NCBI RefSeq assembly: GCF_021018895.1
Contig: NC_079374.1
Coordinates: 8,707,712-8,771,711, forward strand
Source: Seriola aureovittata
Lineage: Eukaryota > Chordata > Actinopteri > Carangiformes > Carangidae
Reading direction: 5' to 3'
Length of the DNA stretch: 64,000 bases
Shown here: in pieces, positions 1 through 9,553 of the stretch
How positions within the stretch are numbered: the first letter of the stretch is position 1
How the letters are laid out: every line of letters starts with the position of its first letter
Notes under the pieces: model-generated
Databases searched by the model: none
Told to the model about the DNA's origin: nothing
What the model saw: only the letters and a program-made list of their open reading frames with translations
Translations under genes and position numbers: made by a program

Positions 1-565
1 TTTGGAAAATCTTGTCAAGGGAAATATCTGTCTTCTGGTACAAATGCAGTGATGCAGAGCTGGGCAAAAAAAAAAAGAAAAAAAAAAAAAGTAGTTGCAT
101 GCAATTTGAGCACTTTAAAAAAACATGAGGCTGGCTTATCTTGCAAATGATGTCTGCACTCTGAGGGGTCTTTCAGGCAAAATAAATTCAGCTTTAACTG
201 CCTGATAGTTTTAAACAGGTACAACAGTAGGTCATAGGCTGGATATATTATTTTACGTCTCTTGTTTTTCACAGTTGTGAAAGCAGCTTTTCAACATGTT
301 AACAAAGGTTGAAATGATTCACAATACCTGGACAGAAAAATTGTACACGATAGTATATAATTTAACAACTGGAGGGTTAAAATTGACTTGCAGGCATTGC
401 ATGCACTTTCCTTAAAGAAAAAGCAAAAGAAAAACCTGCAGGACACACTATGAGAATGTGTGTGATGATCCATACAAGACAAATTCCTTTAGAGTGACTA
501 TCACTTGCATATGTTGCACATATGTGTGTGTAATGTACTGTATACACTGCAAAGCAAGAGAAAAA

Positions 566-665
566 ACACACACACGCACGCAGACGTATGCAAACAAAAA
601 AACAAAAAAACAAAAAACCTTCAAACGCAAACACACCCATTACACACATGCACGACACACACACT
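566..665. repeat. CA-rich and A-rich low-complexity tract
   Basis: CACACACACGCACGCAG followed by repeated AAAAAAAC units and further ACACACCC/ACACATGC units. Confidence 0.85.
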
Positions 666-1160
666 AATGTGCCCTCATCACATTTAAGCTAATTTCCTTT
701 TCATCACGGAGAGAGGAAAATGAGTGTTTGCCCCATCCCTGCTGGGGGACAAAGTCAAGAACCCCGGTCGGTTTGGGCTAGATTAACAGGTAACATTTGG
801 CTCCCACTCTCTTATCACAGCATGAAAATCAAACCGCGTGTTTTCCTCTATCGCTCTCTCTTTCTCCCCTCCCTAATGTTCCCTTCACTTAGAGATGAAA
901 TCGCTTGCTGCACAAACCCATTTGGAGAGAGGAGAGAAGGTGAGCGGGATAATCAGGCTGGCCACTGGGCCGTGTTTCCTAAATGCTCTCCAAAACATTA
1001 CTGTGCACAGGCATAAAATTAGCGCCGGGACCTTAAAATGTTGACATTTAGCATGACTTTTTGGAGAGTGACACCCTCATATTTTCTTGTAGGATATCAT
1101 TAAATTTCAACTGCCCTATGGCTGTGCCTTTCCATTAATAACCAATTCAGTGTGTCACTT

Positions 1161-1194
1161 CTCTCTCTCTCTCTCTCTCTCACCCTCTCTCTCT
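1161..1194. repeat. (CT)n microsatellite
   Basis: Ten CT units, an ACCC interruption, then more CT units. Confidence 0.95.
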
Positions 1195-1705
1195 TGCCAC
1201 CTTTTTAAAGTAATGAGTCCATTGCTTTGCCTTAATAAATTGAATCGTATTCTCAAGGCCATATGAAGATAGAGCCACAGATGGACAGGCTGCATGGAGG
1301 AAATAACCATAAATCCTTTACTGTCAGAGAGGCGGTCTGAGGTGACAAAAGAAGACAATTGCGATGCTCAATTGGGATCACAGTGAGATTACAAAAGACA
1401 CAGTGAAAGGTTGATTCTCTCTGTTAAAACTGTCTTTTCCTGGCATGGATAAAGAATTTTTTTTATTGCTTTCATGCTGAGAAAATTCCTGCTAATGATT
1501 AAATGTATAAGAACTTAATCATGCATGAAGATTAAAATCCAGACAGACGATTGTCCATAATATTCTGCAATGGACTTTATGTATGACTCTACCAACAGCA
1601 CAGAAAATTATGAACTACAAATTGTGCTTTTGGAGCATAGATTACAATATTATGGGTGCAAACAGTTAAAATAGATTTCATCATTTGTTGAACTGTTAGC
1701 TGGGG

Positions 1706-1775
1706 GAAAAAAAAGGGAGAGAAAGAAAAGTGAGAGAGAGAAAGAGAAATGGAAACAGAGAGAGCAAGAGGCAAG
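1706..1775. repeat. (GA)-rich purine tract
   Basis: An A-run followed by GAGAGAAAG-type purine repeats; nearly all purine on the plus strand. Confidence 0.85.
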
Positions 1776-2369
1776 GGAGTAGAATCCGTGTTGACTTCCA
1801 TTCAGGAGGAAGATATCTTGTCTTTTTATGCGGCCCATGTCATATTTATTGCATAAAGGTCAGAGTGTTCATTTGTTCAAAGTCAGCGTTTTCCCTCTCT
1901 CCTCTCCTCCATGTAATAAATGCAGGGGCTATGTCATTATCGGACCTCTGAGGATTACAGGCTTGGCTGACTGTGATGACTGCATAAAAGCACACAGGAC
2001 TTTTGTTTCTGCCAGCGCACACCTTCAAATGAGCTCTTAAAGCGAACAGTAGTGGAGACAAAATGGCATTTTGTAGAGAGACGATCACAGTTAGAGTGGT
2101 CGAAACGGAGCGGGGCAAGGTGGTTGGAGGTGAGAGATCACAGCGCTAAATCCATGACCTTAGTTTTTTAGATAAACCAGGAGGCTAAAGCTCAGGTTGG
2201 AGGGTTAAAAAAAAATACTTGTGGCTCAAAAGAGGGAACGACAGCCAGGCAGACTTGAACAGGTTTCTGTAATTCACCTATTGACTACCAGCCCAAACTG
2301 TCAAGAAGATAACACTTGGAGAAGGACATTATAGTGAGGCACTTTGAAGGTGTTTAGTTTGTCTTTGCA

Positions 2370-2600
2370 TATTGACTTCCGTTGACCAGGTCCATTTATT
2401 GACAGAAGAATCCCAGAGATTAAATTGGCCTCAAGTATTGATTGAGTATTTTGCCTGAATCATTCCCATTTCAGAGGGGGATCATTTGTACTGTATACCC
2501 CACTAATCTCTCTGACCCACTAATCATCAAGCCATTTATTTCTCACTCTTTGTTTAGTTCTCCTTTGTTTAGCATTTATTAATTCATTAGAGCAACTTCT
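2370..2600. promoter_or_regulatory. candidate conserved non-coding block
   Basis: Unique, repeat-free AT-rich sequence with several ATTA homeodomain cores (CACTAATC twice, ATTTATTAATTCATTA) and TTTATTGACAG. The call is motif-based inference only; no alignment was possible. Confidence 0.25.
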
Positions 2601-2856
2601 CATGCAGCTTAACTTAGACAGTGACTGGGGAGTCCTGTTTCTACCCGATAGCAATGTGCATTCCAGTAAAATATGCCACCGAATATGCACCCAACATCAC
2701 AATACACACGCCAATTACATATTGATAATTAAGCATTCAAACAAACAAACAGAGAGGAAATCCCCCGTAATCACCAGGTTTTAATGGAACAAGTATTAGC
2801 TTGGTGTGGTTGGCCAGATAGCCTGCTGTTAGATCAGAGCTTCGCTGGGTTTGAGA

Positions 2857-2887
2857 GGGGGGTTGGGGGGGGGGGGGTGTGGGGGGG
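2857..2887. repeat. G-rich run
   Basis: G6-TT-G13-TGT-G7; strong G-quadruplex potential on the plus strand (template strand of dach1). Confidence 0.95.
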
Positions 2888-4110
2888 TATAGGGAGACAC
2901 ATTGGTGTCATTGCCTGGCATTGCAATCCTACAGGGAGAGGCTCTGCTGTTCTGTTACTGCTGAACGAGCGTCGGCGATGGCTGGCGCTAATCCAGACTG
3001 GCTATACTGAGCTGCTTTTAAACGAAGATGAAAGAACAAAAGAGGAAATGGGAAATGTAAACTTTAAAAGGCCTGGCTTAGGAGCACTTGCTCCATGGCT
3101 GCCTGGTATAGAAGCTCAAAAATGGATGCAAATCCATTAGTAGTCCTGGTTTCACAGTTATAAAAATACTTAAGGGGTTTTAATAGGAGCGACGTGTTAA
3201 ACGTGTGGAAATCTGTTTTGATAACATTATTCATAACACTGGCTTTGCGCTGTGTGAATTAATAACACTTCATTTACAGACGGAAGAAAGCTGGCATGGT
3301 ATTTCCAGTTAAAGAGATTAATTTTTAAACACCTAATTGACAAGCTGGGGTTAGGCAGGATAAGCAACAGACTATAAGGCTGCAGCTGCAAAGTCAAGGT
3401 GACTGGAATACTCAGAGAAAGGCTTTCAAAAAGCAGAATAGAGAGCAGAGAGGGAGGGAGTGAAGAGAATTAGTCCTCAAGCACTTTTCCCTCCGCCCCC
3501 TATTCTTCCTCTCTTTATTAGGAATGATTTACTTTCTCAGTGAAAGGATATAAAAGCTCAAGTATAGCAGCGTAATTATCGCAGAGTGAAAATTTAAAGG
3601 TTTGACTCACAATGTCCTCAAGTCAGCGAGCAGACTGCCAGACGATAAGAGTGACTGTGTTCAACACTCGGCATCCAATTGGTTGTGTTTTATGGGCTTT
3701 GCCAAGGAAGAGCACACAAACAACACTCAGCTCTGCAAGTCTGTAAACATGATGGACTGTGGCAAACTACCAGGGCTGGTGTTTACCTTGGCAGAGCCTG
3801 GCCCTGGCATGTCGGTAGCATCACTTAATTACTGTTTACATGTAAATATTAAATTATACAAACAACCACACAGAATGTCTCCAAAAGTACAGAAATACAC
3901 ACTCAGGGTCAACCTTATCTGTCTGCAACAGTTGCTACTGCGAAGATACGAATTGTTTTGAATCACAAATTTTCTGCATTGTACATAATCTTCATAATTG
4001 TTTAATGCTGTTGTCCAAGGGCATTCGGGTAAATATGCTCCCACAATCTGCATAATAGCAGATGCTCAGATATGTAAAGCACACCTTGTGTTCTCAGGGA
4101 GGGAGAAACA

Positions 4111-4133
4111 AAAAAAAAAGAAAAAAAAAAAAG
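4111..4133. repeat. A-run
   Basis: Homopolymeric A tract with one G interruption. Confidence 0.95.
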
Positions 4134-4559
4134 GTTATTGTTCAAAACAGTTTTATCAGGAGTAAGGACTGTGATCATTAATGTCTCCAGTCAAGACCAA
4201 TAGATGATTGCTTTGATTACAGACCTGTTTCCTGACAGTCCAGAGCAGCATATATAGTAGAGCACCGGTGCCTACTGTGCATCTCTGGTATGGCTGAGTA
4301 AAGCACTTGTTCATTTGCAGTGAAGGGTAACATGAAACAGGCCTCAGCCTTCTGATGGACAGGGAGATTTCACCTTCGCCAGTGAATGATAATGCATTAT
4401 TAAATTTGCCTCTCTGCTCACTAGATACACTTAGCTGACCACAGCATATTTATCTCCCCATCCGAGGCTCACGTCTTGGCAGGAGAAAGCATTCTGTCAC
4501 TTTTGAGGCATTTCAAAGATTAAAAAGAACCTCTCTCTTTTCAACGTCCCTAAAAGCAT

Positions 4560-4870
4560 CCCCCCTTTTCAGTGAAATGTGATTAGCAGGAGATGGTGTC
4601 ACGCAATGGAACATTCATGAGGGGGAGAACAAATATCCAAATGAACTCCCATGTCCTCGAGGAATAGCCCCTCTCTGCACCATCAGCAATCTCGCTCACA
4701 TGGGCTGGGGAAATTTGATTGATCCTCTATTGAATTATTTTTTTGCACTCTTTCATTTCAACAGGACGCACTGACAAGTTGTTTGATCATAAAGCATTAT
4801 TGTCTGCCAAGTCACATTTCAGGGTTGTGATGGCTAATGATCTTGCCTCCTGACTTAGGGAAAGTCAGGT
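4560..4870. promoter_or_regulatory. candidate conserved non-coding block with a TGATTGAT site
   Basis: A repeat-free stretch carrying TGATTGAT (4716-4723), the consensus for PBX-HOX heterodimers, close to TTGAATTATTT. It also holds TTGTTTGATCATAAAGCATTATTG. Inference from composition. Confidence 0.25.
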
Positions 4871-5249
4871 AGTCAGCATGTGTTTGAAGCTTGCAACGCC
4901 AAGGACATCGAGAGGACTGAACAAAACACTATGCATTAAAGTCAGAAAGATGAAGAGAAGGAGCTTACACGGAACATATCGAACTTTTAATGATACTGTA
5001 CGCAGATACCATCAATGTCAGTGAAATATTTACACCGCGAAAAGAGCACAGAACTGATGCAGAAACTTTTGCCTGACCCAAAGTCCCTCAACTTCCTTTT
5101 TATCATTGCAAATGCTTATGCACAGAAGGAACAGAACAAAGACTACAAAGGCTAAAAATCACTTTTTTGTCTTTTTCATCTTTTTTCAAACTATATCCCC
5201 TCTCTCTACATGAGCCCAACAGCGTCCACAGTCTCTTGCCCAAAGCAGC

Positions 5250-5530
5250 TGTATGGTAATTGACTGTGACACTTGTACCTGCTCCGCTTCCTCATTCAGA
5301 CTGTAAACTGGGACTGCAGACGACGCACAGCGCGCCAGCCCCTCAGCCCATCAACTGGACATCGAGGCAGCATCCATCCCGACAAAGACAAGGCGTGGCA
5401 AGTCAGCTTCGTCCATTGTGGTCACACCAGCACTGGACGCATCAGCGATTGCTCGGTTGATAGCAGGTATGAAAGGAAGCACCTCTAGGTGACATAATAC
5501 ACCACAAGCTTCCATTTGTGCTTGGGAAGA
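5250..5530. other. GC-shifted unique segment, possible old gene or element fragment
   Basis: About 280 bp with higher GC and more CpGs than its surroundings (for example CAGACGACGCACAGCGCGCC). It is open in more than one frame on each strand (60-71 codons) and has a donor-like GATAGCAG|GTATGA at about 5460-5473 on the plus strand. None of the translations resembles a protein I know. It may be an exapted element, a non-coding exon or a conserved element. Confidence 0.2.
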
Positions 5531-6318
5531 CATTATGAGTGCATCTCCTGTTGTGTCAACAAGGATATATAACGTTTACCAGGGAAGTGCCAATATCATA
5601 TTACCAGTGATTCACCCGCTTTTAAAATATGGTTTACAGAATCAGTTTACATGCTGTAGTTGCCTCTGACTCTACTGTCAGGCATTTCAGCTCAGCGTAA
5701 AAGAGATGTGGCATGCTTAACTGCAGTGGGAAGGCTGAGGTAAAGTGGTGAAATTTGTTGTTGGCAAAGTGCTTGCAAACTGCCACATGGTATTTAAAGA
5801 AACTCTTAGACTTCAACGTACATGCATATGGCTTGTGTTTCAAACACCTTTTCCCCAAGGAAATAAAATGATGTCAAGTGTTTGATGTCCAAAGTGAGTT
5901 TACAGCCAAAGGCTTCCGTACCTTTCAAATTTCCCCTTGTTTGTCAGCTACCTGCTGTTTCACGAGACAGAGGCTTGTCGGAAGCTATCGCCACAGACTT
6001 TCTGTTTGAAGCAATTCAATTAGTCACATGTGAGATAACACTTAGCTTTCTACTAGCCTTTTTTCTCACACATCATCTAATCTCCCTTTTTTCACAGGCA
6101 AAATTTGGACAAAAAATAATCAAGTTCAAACAACACCCCCCAAAAAAAAGACTACCATCTGGTTACTCTGCACTGGGTGACACAACTTTGGAAACAGTCT
6201 TTTTTAGATGACAACAAACAGCCTTTGTCCTTCATCACCAGAGATGACATGAAAAAGATGAGACATGTTCATAGGATGTGAGTGATGTGACATTATAGTG
6301 GTCGTCTCTGAGGTGTCT

Positions 6319-6334
6319 GGCTATTTAAATAGCC
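6319..6334. promoter_or_regulatory. 16-bp perfect palindrome GGCTATTTAAATAGCC
   Basis: The two 8-bp halves are exact reverse complements with no spacer. The core CTATTTAAATAG is A/T-rich and resembles, but does not match, a MEF2 or SRF box. It sits at the edge of the AT-rich block that starts near 6360. Function unknown. Confidence 0.4.
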
Positions 6335-6359
6335 TCCATATGAGCCGGGGCACTGCATC

Positions 6360-7090
6360 CTTTCTCTGCGCTTACTGTGCTCTCTTCTAAGAGTGCATTG
6401 CAAGAGATTAATTTAATGCTCTGCCAGGATCATAAAGATCAAACAAGTGGAGAGATATCATTAAACCATTGGAATGTTATCTCATTTATCTAAACAAACT
6501 GATGCGATGAACAAGCCTAATTAAAAAGCTCACCATAAACAAAGCTTCGGATGGTGAGGCCTCTCCCCTCTTTAACAATGGAACACATTTATTTTATTAA
6601 TCTAATGCATCATGTATCATATCATTACAGTTCAATATATCTATCATTAATTTTATTCCCTTCACTTAAAGCTTTTATTGGAATTACTTTGGTTATTAGT
6701 TGGTTCTAATGTATTGGTTACCTCTGAATCTGGCTGCTACAATCTCTCTTATCTCGCTGCATAAACCTGTGCATGTTATTCAAATTGCCTCATTTATTAT
6801 GATAGCTTCCTCATGTAAATTGTGCTGACTGCTCGCCCTTGCACAGTCCTCATTAGACTAATGAAAACCTTCAAACGAAAAAACTAAACAACCTGCCAAA
6901 TAAAGGTCTGGGGTTATTATGAAAATTACAACTGTGGGAGCCGGGAGAAGCTCTCTTCATTAATTCATGCTCAGCAAATTGGTAACTAATTTAGTTGCAC
7001 TCCTCTGCATTAATGGGTTATTTTATAAAAATGTTTTCCACAGCCTGAGACCTCTGGTGCACACACTGGAGAGCTCAGAATCCTAATCAA
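6360..7090. promoter_or_regulatory. candidate conserved non-coding enhancer block
   Basis: About 730 bp without simple repeats and very AT-rich. It carries TAATTAA (6518-6524), AACAATGG (6574-6581, SOX-like), several ATTAAT/TTAATT cores, AATGCATCATG and CATTAATTCATGC. This dense mix of homeodomain and SOX-like sites is typical of vertebrate developmental enhancers. It is the strongest candidate in the left third of the window; inference, not alignment. Confidence 0.35.
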
Positions 7091-7386
7091 GTCCAGTGAC
7101 ATATTAGGAATTGACAATCTCAAAGATAATACAGTGTGTGTTTGCAAGTGGATGTGTTGTGGGTCATCCATCCAGAATTGGTGTGGATTGCCTGGTCATT
7201 TGCTTTCTCCTCTAATCCTACGAAGAAATTACAGTCCATTTGTGTTGATTATCTGTGTATGGAGGAGGCACTTCAGTGAAGATGCAAGATCTCTGCTGCT
7301 GAGGAAACATTCAGTTGATTTACTATGTGGACACTTGGTTAAACCTTCTTCTTTCTCTCTGTTTGTGCTGCTATGTTTGTTTGGCT

Positions 7387-7470
7387 AAATCGTTTCTTTT
7401 TTTCTTTTTTTTTTCTTCCCCACACACAAACACTCTTAAACACACTTGCACACACATACTCACACATGTG
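7387..7470. repeat. T-run followed by CA-rich tract
   Basis: TTTCTTTTTTTTTTC, then CACACACAAACAC and CACACATACTCACACATG units. Confidence 0.85.
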
Positions 7471-8270
7471 CACAGACAGTTAGACAGTTTGTGACCCACA
7501 AATTCAGCCCCTGATCCTGCTAATTATTACTATTCACTGCTTCACACCCTGTGAGTGAAGGTCTAACACTGATCTTCACGTCAGCCCAGCCAACAGGGAA
7601 CATACAGCCCAATGATTTCCATAGTGGGTTTAATATCATTATCAGCCTCACCCCACCCTGCATCACCCAGTACAGCACATCCCAGCTCCGCTAAAACCAA
7701 CAGAGAATACTAAAATCTATTATTTGCTTCATTTTGTATTTAATCCGCCACGCTTAGTAGATTTCTATCCGTTTCTTTCATTTTCATTTTCCTTTTCTTT
7801 TTTTTTTTTAATGCCTGGCAAAACTATAATTAAATAAGCCCAGCAATTAATAATAAAAAAACATTTACTCTGGACATTGTGATTGAAGTTAACATTTTGA
7901 ATAATCTTCCTGCAGATCAGAGTTTGTGGGGGTGATAAGAAATAGCACCACATGTAGGGCTGATTATAAAATATAAAAATATAAGTGCTAATTTGGTATA
8001 TGTATTTAAAGAAATCTGATGTAACGCAAAATGCAAAATCTGTCTCAAAACCAGATTATATGAAACCTATTTCTAGTGCTAACAAACCGTAGCAGCACTG
8101 TTTAATGTTTTTGTAATTACTCCAAGAACTTGGAGACTGAGCAGCATAATCAGTGGCTCTACTTTTTTACTGTCCCTTTTCTCCCCTTTTTGTTAATGTA
8201 AGAATATTCTGGGCCATCCACATCTGTTTACTGTAACTGCAGTGAACAGTGTCCTGTTACAGCAAGGGGC

Positions 8271-8292
8271 CATGGGTTCATGGGTTCATGGG
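8271..8292. repeat. short tandem duplication (CATGGGTT)
   Basis: CATGGGTT followed by CATGGGTT and CATGGG. A comparable 12-bp tandem pair (CATCTATAATGG, CATCTATAATGT) lies at 8427-8450. Confidence 0.85.
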
Positions 8293-8862
8293 AACATAAA
8301 TTCTGAGTACAAATTTGTGGAAAGTGATGAGAGCCTTTCAGAAAAGACATGTATAACATGCAGAACATTGTTAAAAAGAATCCACTTCACCTATAGATTT
8401 TTTGTGGAAGGTGTCACATTAAATGTCATCTATAATGGCATCTATAATGTAGGGCTGACATGTGCTGTAAATGTAGGGCATCTGCACTAGGTAGACACAC
8501 CTAGACTCGACTCTGTGGAGTTCCAAAATAGAAACAAGAGCAAGAAGAATAAACAGAGAAACTGCTAATCCTGTATTCACAAATAGTTTTTATCAGTATT
8601 CAGGACCTTAAAAGATTTTCTAAAATGTTTCTTGTGTTGAAAAATTACACTAGGCATGCAGAGTATTTTCTGACAGATCAACAACTGATGAAATTAGAGT
8701 TATCTTCCGTTGCAACTGTTACAAAAATATCCTTTACTGAAGTTGATTAAACTCAGTTAGAAGACATATGCCACTGTTCATTTTGCAGTGGGAATATTGA
8801 AAATCCTTGTTTAGACTACATGACTTTATCATAGATTTTCTTTTTAATGAAACTTGGCTCAC

Positions 8863-8994
8863 CTTTGTCAGCGTGCATCCTCTTTGCTTCATGGCTCATG
8901 TCGTGGGCCAAGTCTCCCTCTTTAGGTCCAGGTGGAATGTTGGGGGACAGGCCTAGCAGGGCTTGGTTCATGGACAGGCCATTGTGGTGTGCCG
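8863..8994 (-). CDS. dach1: dach1 internal exon E (NGLSMNQ...GPKEGDLA segment)
   Basis: This 132-nt exon has two nucleotides of the split Pro codon, 43 codons and one nucleotide of the next (Asp) codon. It encodes AHHNGLSMNQALLGLSPNIP, then PGPKEGDLAHDMSHEAKRMH and ADK. It matches the DACH1-specific segment NGLSMNQ..LGLSPN..PGPKEGDLA..DM.HE.KRMH. The acceptor is tctatctccatccag|CGGCAC and the donor is GACAAAG|gtgagc. Both junctions are phase 1 and the length is a multiple of three, so skipping keeps the frame. Human DACH1, as I recall it, has one extra Gly (DLAGHDM). The next exon, expected to begin the ETPLSTPTARDSL segment leading to the Dachbox-C coiled coil, is not found between this exon and the left edge. 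Confidence 0.97.
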
Positions 8995-9095
8995 CTGGAT
9001 GGAGATAGATTTCTTTAAATAGGACGAAAAAGAACAACAGTTTTCACAACATGTTTGGCTCTTGATCTGCGTGGGGAGGTAATAGAGAGACGTAC
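8995..9095 (-). other. dach1: dach1 intron D-E (101 nt)
   Basis: A minimal-size intron with canonical ends: gtacgt donor and tctatctccatccag acceptor. Joining its flanks completes a Pro codon (C|CG) and continues the DACH1 reading frame. It lies in a gene whose other introns here reach 6.5, 13.4 and over 34 kb. Confidence 0.95.
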
Positions 9096-9231
9096 GTATC
9101 CTGTCTGAGGAGCTTTCTGTGTGTGCTGGGGAGCTGGACACACTGCTGCTGCGGTGGGACGATGGGTGACTGCCTGGCCTCCTGTTGTCTTCTAAGGAAG
9201 GAGCAGGGGAGGGACTGTCCGGCACACGTTC
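9096..9231 (-). CDS. dach1: dach1 internal exon D (Ser-rich ERVPDSPSP segment)
   Basis: This 136-nt exon has 45 complete codons plus the first nucleotide of a Pro codon. It encodes ERVPDSPSPAPSLEDNRRPG, then SHPSSHRSSSVSSSPAHTES and SSDRI. It matches the serine/proline-rich DACH1 linker. The SP and SSS repeats are potential phosphorylation sites (inference from composition). The acceptor is ctggggtttcag|GAACG, preceded in the intron by a T run; the donor is GGATAC|gtacgt. The ...TESSSDRIP junction with exon E is characteristic of DACH1; DACH2 diverges after SSVSSSP. The exon lies between a 149-nt and a 101-nt intron, so it is probably recognised by intron definition. Confidence 0.97.
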
Positions 9232-9380
9232 CTGAAACCCCAGCAGCCACAAAAAAAAAAAACACACACACCCAAAGTAAATATCCAGTGCAGGCTGAAA
9301 CATTACACCTACCGGGAGAAGCGGGTTACGTTTAAACTGTCTAGTATTAAAACTTTGCCGCTTTGTGCTTTAAAATTTAC
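9232..9380 (-). other. dach1: dach1 intron C-D (149 nt)
   Basis: A short phase-0 intron with a gtaaat donor and a ggggtttcag acceptor. In transcript sense it has a GT-rich stretch followed by a run of about 13 T, ending some 20 nt before the acceptor; this probably serves as the polypyrimidine tract. Retaining the intron gives in-frame stops. Confidence 0.95.
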
Positions 9381-9553
9381 CTTTATAACAGAGGTGACCA
9401 TTCTGGAGGGCAGACTCTGACCCTGTGCTGCGGCGGCCATGTTTGCGATGGTGCTGAGGTGGTTCATCTGGCTCATCGCCATGGTGACGGAGGCTGGGGG
9501 CAGGCTGACAGGGATCAGGGGGTGTGGCATCATCATGAAGGGGAGTTCCAGGC
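9381..9553 (-). CDS. dach1: dach1 internal exon C (MMMPHPLIP segment)
   Basis: This 173-nt exon has two nucleotides of a split Gly codon followed by 57 codons ending on a complete Lys codon. It encodes LELPFMMMPHPLIPVSLPPA, then SVTMAMSQMNHLSTIANMAA and AAQGQSLPSRMVTSVIK, the most recognisable part of the DACH family linker. The acceptor is cttcatgtgtctcag|GCCTGG and the donor is ATAAAG|gtaaat. The family shares MMMPHPL...SVTMAMSQMNHLSTIANMAAAAQ. From memory, human DACH1 reads QVQSPPSRVETSVIK at the end, so GQSLPSRM is a modest fish difference. The exon is not a multiple of three, but exon C plus exon D is (309 nt), so the pair could be skipped together in frame. No DNA-binding fold is expected here; the segment is probably disordered and involved in partner binding (inference). 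Confidence 0.97.

Larger units (their letters stand above)
1..8862 (-). other. dach1: dach1 intron downstream of exon E (partial, at least 8.9 kb)
   Basis: The intron starts with the gtgagc donor at 8862 and runs off the left edge. I searched for the expected next DACH1 exon (LSTPTARDS, LPPGFPSPFLF, SSIETLLTNIQ) and did not see it. Contents are AT-rich unique sequence, scattered microsatellites (near 566-665, 1161-1194, 1706-1775, 7387-7470), a G-rich run (2857-2887), a GC-shifted segment (5250-5530), candidate regulatory blocks (2370-2600, 4560-4870, 6360-7090) and two tiny tandem duplications (8271-8292, 8427-8450). Open frames of 60-119 codons occur but none resembles a known protein. Confidence 0.85.

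Noticed and set aside
3602..3961. 119-codon plus-strand open frame
   Set aside because: No recognisable domain, and the region reads as unique intronic sequence.
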